Source: Cryptosporangium aurantiacum | GTDB lineage: Bacteria > Actinomycetota > Actinomycetes > Mycobacteriales > Cryptosporangiaceae | NCBI RefSeq assembly: GCF_900143005.1 | Contig: NZ_FRCS01000001.1 | Span: 62,001-126,000, forward strand | Length of the DNA: 64,000 bases | Direction: 5' to 3' | Shown here: piece by piece, positions 61,977-64,000 of the stretch | How positions within the stretch are numbered: position 1 is the stretch's first letter | Layout: every line of letters starts with the position of its first letter | Translations under genes and position numbers: made by a program | Notes under the pieces: generated by a model | Databases searched by the model: none | What the model was told of the DNA's origin: nothing | Seen by the model: the letters and a program-made list of their open reading frames with translations, nothing else

Positions 61977-62671
61977 CCAGGACGTACCAGTGCTCCGATC
62001 CGGCCGAGCGCACGGCCGGTATCGCCGCGGCCATCGACGCAGTCCGCCGCGGGGACCTGATCGTGATGCCGACCGACACCGTCTACGGCATCGGCGCGGA
62101 CGCGTTCACACCGACCGCGGTGGACTCGCTGCTGACCGCGAAACAGCGCGGCCGGGACATGCCGGTCCCGGTACTCGTCGGCAACCGCCGGACGCTCGAC
62201 GGTCTGGTGATGGCCGTGCCGCCGTCCGTGCACGACCTGGTGGACGCGTTCTGGCCGGGGCCGCTGACGATCGTCGTCGAGCAGGCACCGTCGCTGGCCT
62301 GGGACCTCGGTGACGCCGACGGAACGGTCGCGGTGCGGATGCCGCTGCACCCGGTGGCGCTCGAGGTGCTGGAGGCGACCGGCCCGATGGCGGTGTCCAG
62401 CGCGAACGTCTCCGGATCACCGCCGGCCACCACCGCCGAGGAGGCCTGGGACCAGCTCGGCTGGCTGGTCGAGGTGTACCTGGAGGCCGGTTCCTGCGGT
62501 GAGCCGGTCGCATCGACGATCGTCGACGTCACCGGCGAGGTGCCGCGCGTGCTGCGACAGGGCGCGCTCGACCTCGCCACGCTCCGCGGCGTGGTGCCGA
62601 ACGCGCTGGACCGGGACGGTAACGGCCCGGACGACGAGCCCGCGGTCAGCCCGGTGGTCACCGAAGCATGA
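61973..62671 (+). CDS. L-threonylcarbamoyladenylate synthase (TsaC/Sua5 family)
   Basis: 232 residues, without the C-terminal Sua5 domain but a little longer than E. coli TsaC. It makes threonylcarbamoyl-AMP from threonine, bicarbonate and ATP for the t6A37 tRNA modification. The YrdC fold shows IVMPTDTVYGIGADAF, LLTAKQRGRDMPVPVLV, FWPGPLTIVVE and MAVSSANVSGSPP. It overlaps prmC (GTGA) and the phosphatase gene (ATGA). Confidence 0.93.
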   Translation: MTRTYQCSDPAERTAGIAAAIDAVRRGDLIVMPTDTVYGIGADAFTPTAVDSLLTAKQRGRDMPVPVLVGNRRTLDGLVMAVPPSVHDLVDAFWPGPLTIVVEQAPSLAWDLGDADGTVAVRMPLHPVALEVLEATGPMAVSSANVSGSPPATTAEEAWDQLGWLVEVYLEAGSCGEPVASTIVDVTGEVPRVLRQGALDLATLRGVVPNALDRDGNGPDDEPAVSPVVTEA

Positions 62672-63336
62672 GCAAGCCGTTCAGCGTCCTGATGGTCTGC
62701 ATGGGCAACATCTGCCGGTCGCCGATGGCCGAGCGGCTGCTGCGGCTCCGGCTGGAGGAGCACCTCGGCCCGGCCAACGCCGACCTCGTCGTCGTCCACG
62801 GCGCGGGCACCGGCGGCTGGCACGAGGGCGAGCCGATGCACCGGCAGGCGGCCGACGAGGTGCGGGCCCGCGGGGGAGACCCCGACGGGTTCCGCGCCCG
62901 CGCGCTGACCGCGGCGATGCTCGGTGACCCCGCGGTGCCGGACGCGTCGGTGCCGGACCCGGTTGGCCTGGTCGAGGAGGTGCCGGGCTCCGACCTGGTA
63001 CTGACCGCCACGATCGAGCAGGTCGAGTTCGTCACCGACCTGCTGCCCGACGCCGCGCCCCGCACGTTCGTCCTCGGGGAGTTCGCCCGGCTCGCCGCCG
63101 CGGTGGACCCGGGGACGTTGCCGCCGACCGGCACCGACGTCGCCGCGCTCGGGACGCGTGGCCGGGCGCTGGTGTCCGCCGCGCACCGGCTCCGGGACGG
63201 TAGCCCCGAAGAGAAGGCCAGGTATGCCGACCAGGTGCCGGATCCGTGGGGACGGGCACCGGAGTACTTCACCGCGGTAGCCGACCAGATCGACGATGCG
63301 GTCACGATCCTCGCCAACCGTCTGGTGGACGGTTAG
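62668..63336 (+). CDS. Low-molecular-weight protein-tyrosine phosphatase
   Basis: 222 residues. The P-loop CxGNxCRS type is seen as VCMGNICRSPMAERLL, with Cys11 as nucleophile and Arg17 binding phosphate. The general-acid Asp lies in VPDPWGR near the C-terminus. It is longer than the usual ~150 residues because of a middle insert. In this gene order it is often near cell-envelope polymer genes; arsenate-reductase activity is a remote alternative. It is co-translated with the TsaC-family gene. Confidence 0.9.
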   Translation: MSKPFSVLMVCMGNICRSPMAERLLRLRLEEHLGPANADLVVVHGAGTGGWHEGEPMHRQAADEVRARGGDPDGFRARALTAAMLGDPAVPDASVPDPVGLVEEVPGSDLVLTATIEQVEFVTDLLPDAAPRTFVLGEFARLAAAVDPGTLPPTGTDVAALGTRGRALVSAAHRLRDGSPEEKARYADQVPDPWGRAPEYFTAVADQIDDAVTILANRLVDG

Positions 63337-63461
63337 GCACGCCCACGCGGGTACCCGGTGGGGCATGCCCTGGGGCGAACGAGTACGGTTTTCCCCACGC
63401 CGCCCGGGAGGGCGGTCGTCCGGCGTGCCCACGGCACCCCGCGAAAACACGGTACGAGCGT

Positions 63462-63479
63462 TCGTGATACGTTTCACGA
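63462..63479. promoter_or_regulatory. CRP/GlxR-like palindrome upstream of atpI
   Basis: TCGTGA-N6-TCACGA is a perfect 6-bp dyad with the geometry of the CRP/GlxR site TGTGA-N6-TCACA, differing at the outer T/A. It lies about 100 bp upstream of atpI, the usual first gene of the ATP synthase operon. The full 241-bp gap (63337-63577) holds no gene. Confidence 0.45.
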
Positions 63480-63577
63480 GCAAGTCAGATACGCGATTTG
63501 GCCCGCTGAACGCCGCCCTGACGACCCCGACCGACGAACTCGGCGCACCGAAGCGCCGCGCCGACCGGAGCCGCCTC

Positions 63578-64000
63578 ATGTCCCGCATAGCGACGTCCCG
63601 TCCTACCCGTTCCACCTCTGCCGGTGGTTCCGGTGTCGTCGGACGCCAGTCGCTCCTCATCGGTCTGGCCGGCATTCTAGTTCTGCTCGGTGCGGCATTC
63701 GCGCTCGGCGGTACGGATGCGCTGGTCGGAGCCGCAGTCGGTGTGGCACTGGTCGCAGCGTTTTTGCTCTCCGGTCGTCTACCATTCCTCGTCGACGCTC
63801 AGCTGGCGCCGGGTCTGGCCTATCTGGTCCTCGGCATCAACTATCTGTTCCGAGTCGTCCTTCTCCTGGTGGCACTGGTCGCACTGAAAGACCAAACCTG
63901 GTTGGACGCGAGGGCGCTCGGCGTGGTCGTGATCACCGGCGCGCTGGTGTGGAATGCGATGGTGCTTCGGCGCCATCTCGGCGTCGCTCGGAATACGACC
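63578..64000 (+). CDS. atpI: ATP synthase protein I-like membrane protein, 5' part
   Basis: 141 codons visible, cut by the window end. The N-terminus is basic and Ser/Thr-rich (MSRIATSRPTRSTSAGG). Four hydrophobic segments follow (LLIGLAGILVLLGAAFALGG, VGAAVGVALVAAFLLSG, a third around YLVLGINYLFRVVLLLVALVAL, and the last around VVVITGALVWNAMVL). It fits AtpI, which precedes atpB in actinobacteria and aids c-ring assembly. GGAG 8 nt before the ATG marks the start; an in-frame GTG 38 codons earlier would run over the CRP-like site. Identification rests on position and hydrophobic pattern. Confidence 0.7.
   Translation, partial: MSRIATSRPTRSTSAGGSGVVGRQSLLIGLAGILVLLGAAFALGGTDALVGAAVGVALVAAFLLSGRLPFLVDAQLAPGLAYLVLGINYLFRVVLLLVALVALKDQTWLDARALGVVVITGALVWNAMVLRRHLGVARNTT

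Overview
The window is chromosomal DNA of a high-GC, Gram-positive actinobacterium. The evidence is strong G/C in third codon positions, frequent GTG starts (plus a TTG start for rho), DrrA-type ABC, PucR and DUF574 methyltransferase families, a Rho factor with a long Arg/Asp/Gly-rich insert, a MptB-type mannosyltransferase, and the order argS-lysA-hom-thrC-thrB-rho-rpmE-prfA-prmC-tsaC-lmwPTP-atpI. Two chemoreceptors and a triple-CheW protein point to a motile member, possibly near the zoospore-forming genera (Cryptosporangium, Actinoplanes, Kineosporia); that placement is inference. No transposase, integrase, CRISPR array or rRNA was found. There is one tRNA, tRNA-Arg(CCG).

Layout. 1-9.9 kb is a set of small metabolic and export units: the end of an aldehyde dehydrogenase, a DUF559 nuclease-like gene, a MarR-controlled drug ABC exporter, an extradiol dioxygenase/FAH hydrolase pair with a divergent LysR regulator, an MFS transporter, and a CDF metal exporter behind a promoter with an overlapping palindrome. 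9.9-16.6 kb is sensory: a soluble chemoreceptor with five tandem PAS units of exactly 366 bp, translationally coupled to a three-CheW protein, and opposite it a degenerate EAL-HDOD protein. 16.6-20.8 kb pairs an NCS1 permease with an agmatinase-family ureohydrolase under a divergent PucR regulator. 20.8-26.6 kb has a phage-like small protein, an alpha/beta hydrolase, a membrane chemoreceptor, and a TetR/flavin reductase/MFS unit.

26.6-34.3 kb holds two oxidoreductase systems on the minus strand: a fused molybdenum nitrate reductase-diflavin reductase with a GlnR-like box, and a fused xanthine dehydrogenase with its FAD subunit. 34.6-38.2 kb has bioY, an ARMT1/DUF89-like gene, a glyoxalase-fold protein and a secreted peptidoglycan amidase. 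38.3-43 kb encodes a signalling protein of about 1440 residues that joins a histidine kinase, a receiver, sensor domains, a PP2C/SpoIIE phosphatase and an anti-sigma-type kinase, coupled to a STAS antagonist. After the tRNA, 43.5-47.7 kb is a DUF3105-DUF305-DUF3105 operon with repeat-rich linkers, the best candidate here for an uncharacterised envelope (perhaps metal-handling) system.

47.9-64 kb is the conserved core. argS, lysA, hom, thrC and thrB are joined by four consecutive 4-nt stop/start overlaps. Then come rho, a GH16 lipoprotein, a 51-residue Cys-rich protein, rpmE, prfA, a MptB-like mannosyltransferase, prmC, a TsaC-type protein, a low-molecular-weight phosphatase and the start of atpI, which runs off the window. 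At least seven genes look leaderless: a TANNNT box lies 6-7 nt before the start codon and no Shine-Dalgarno is seen.
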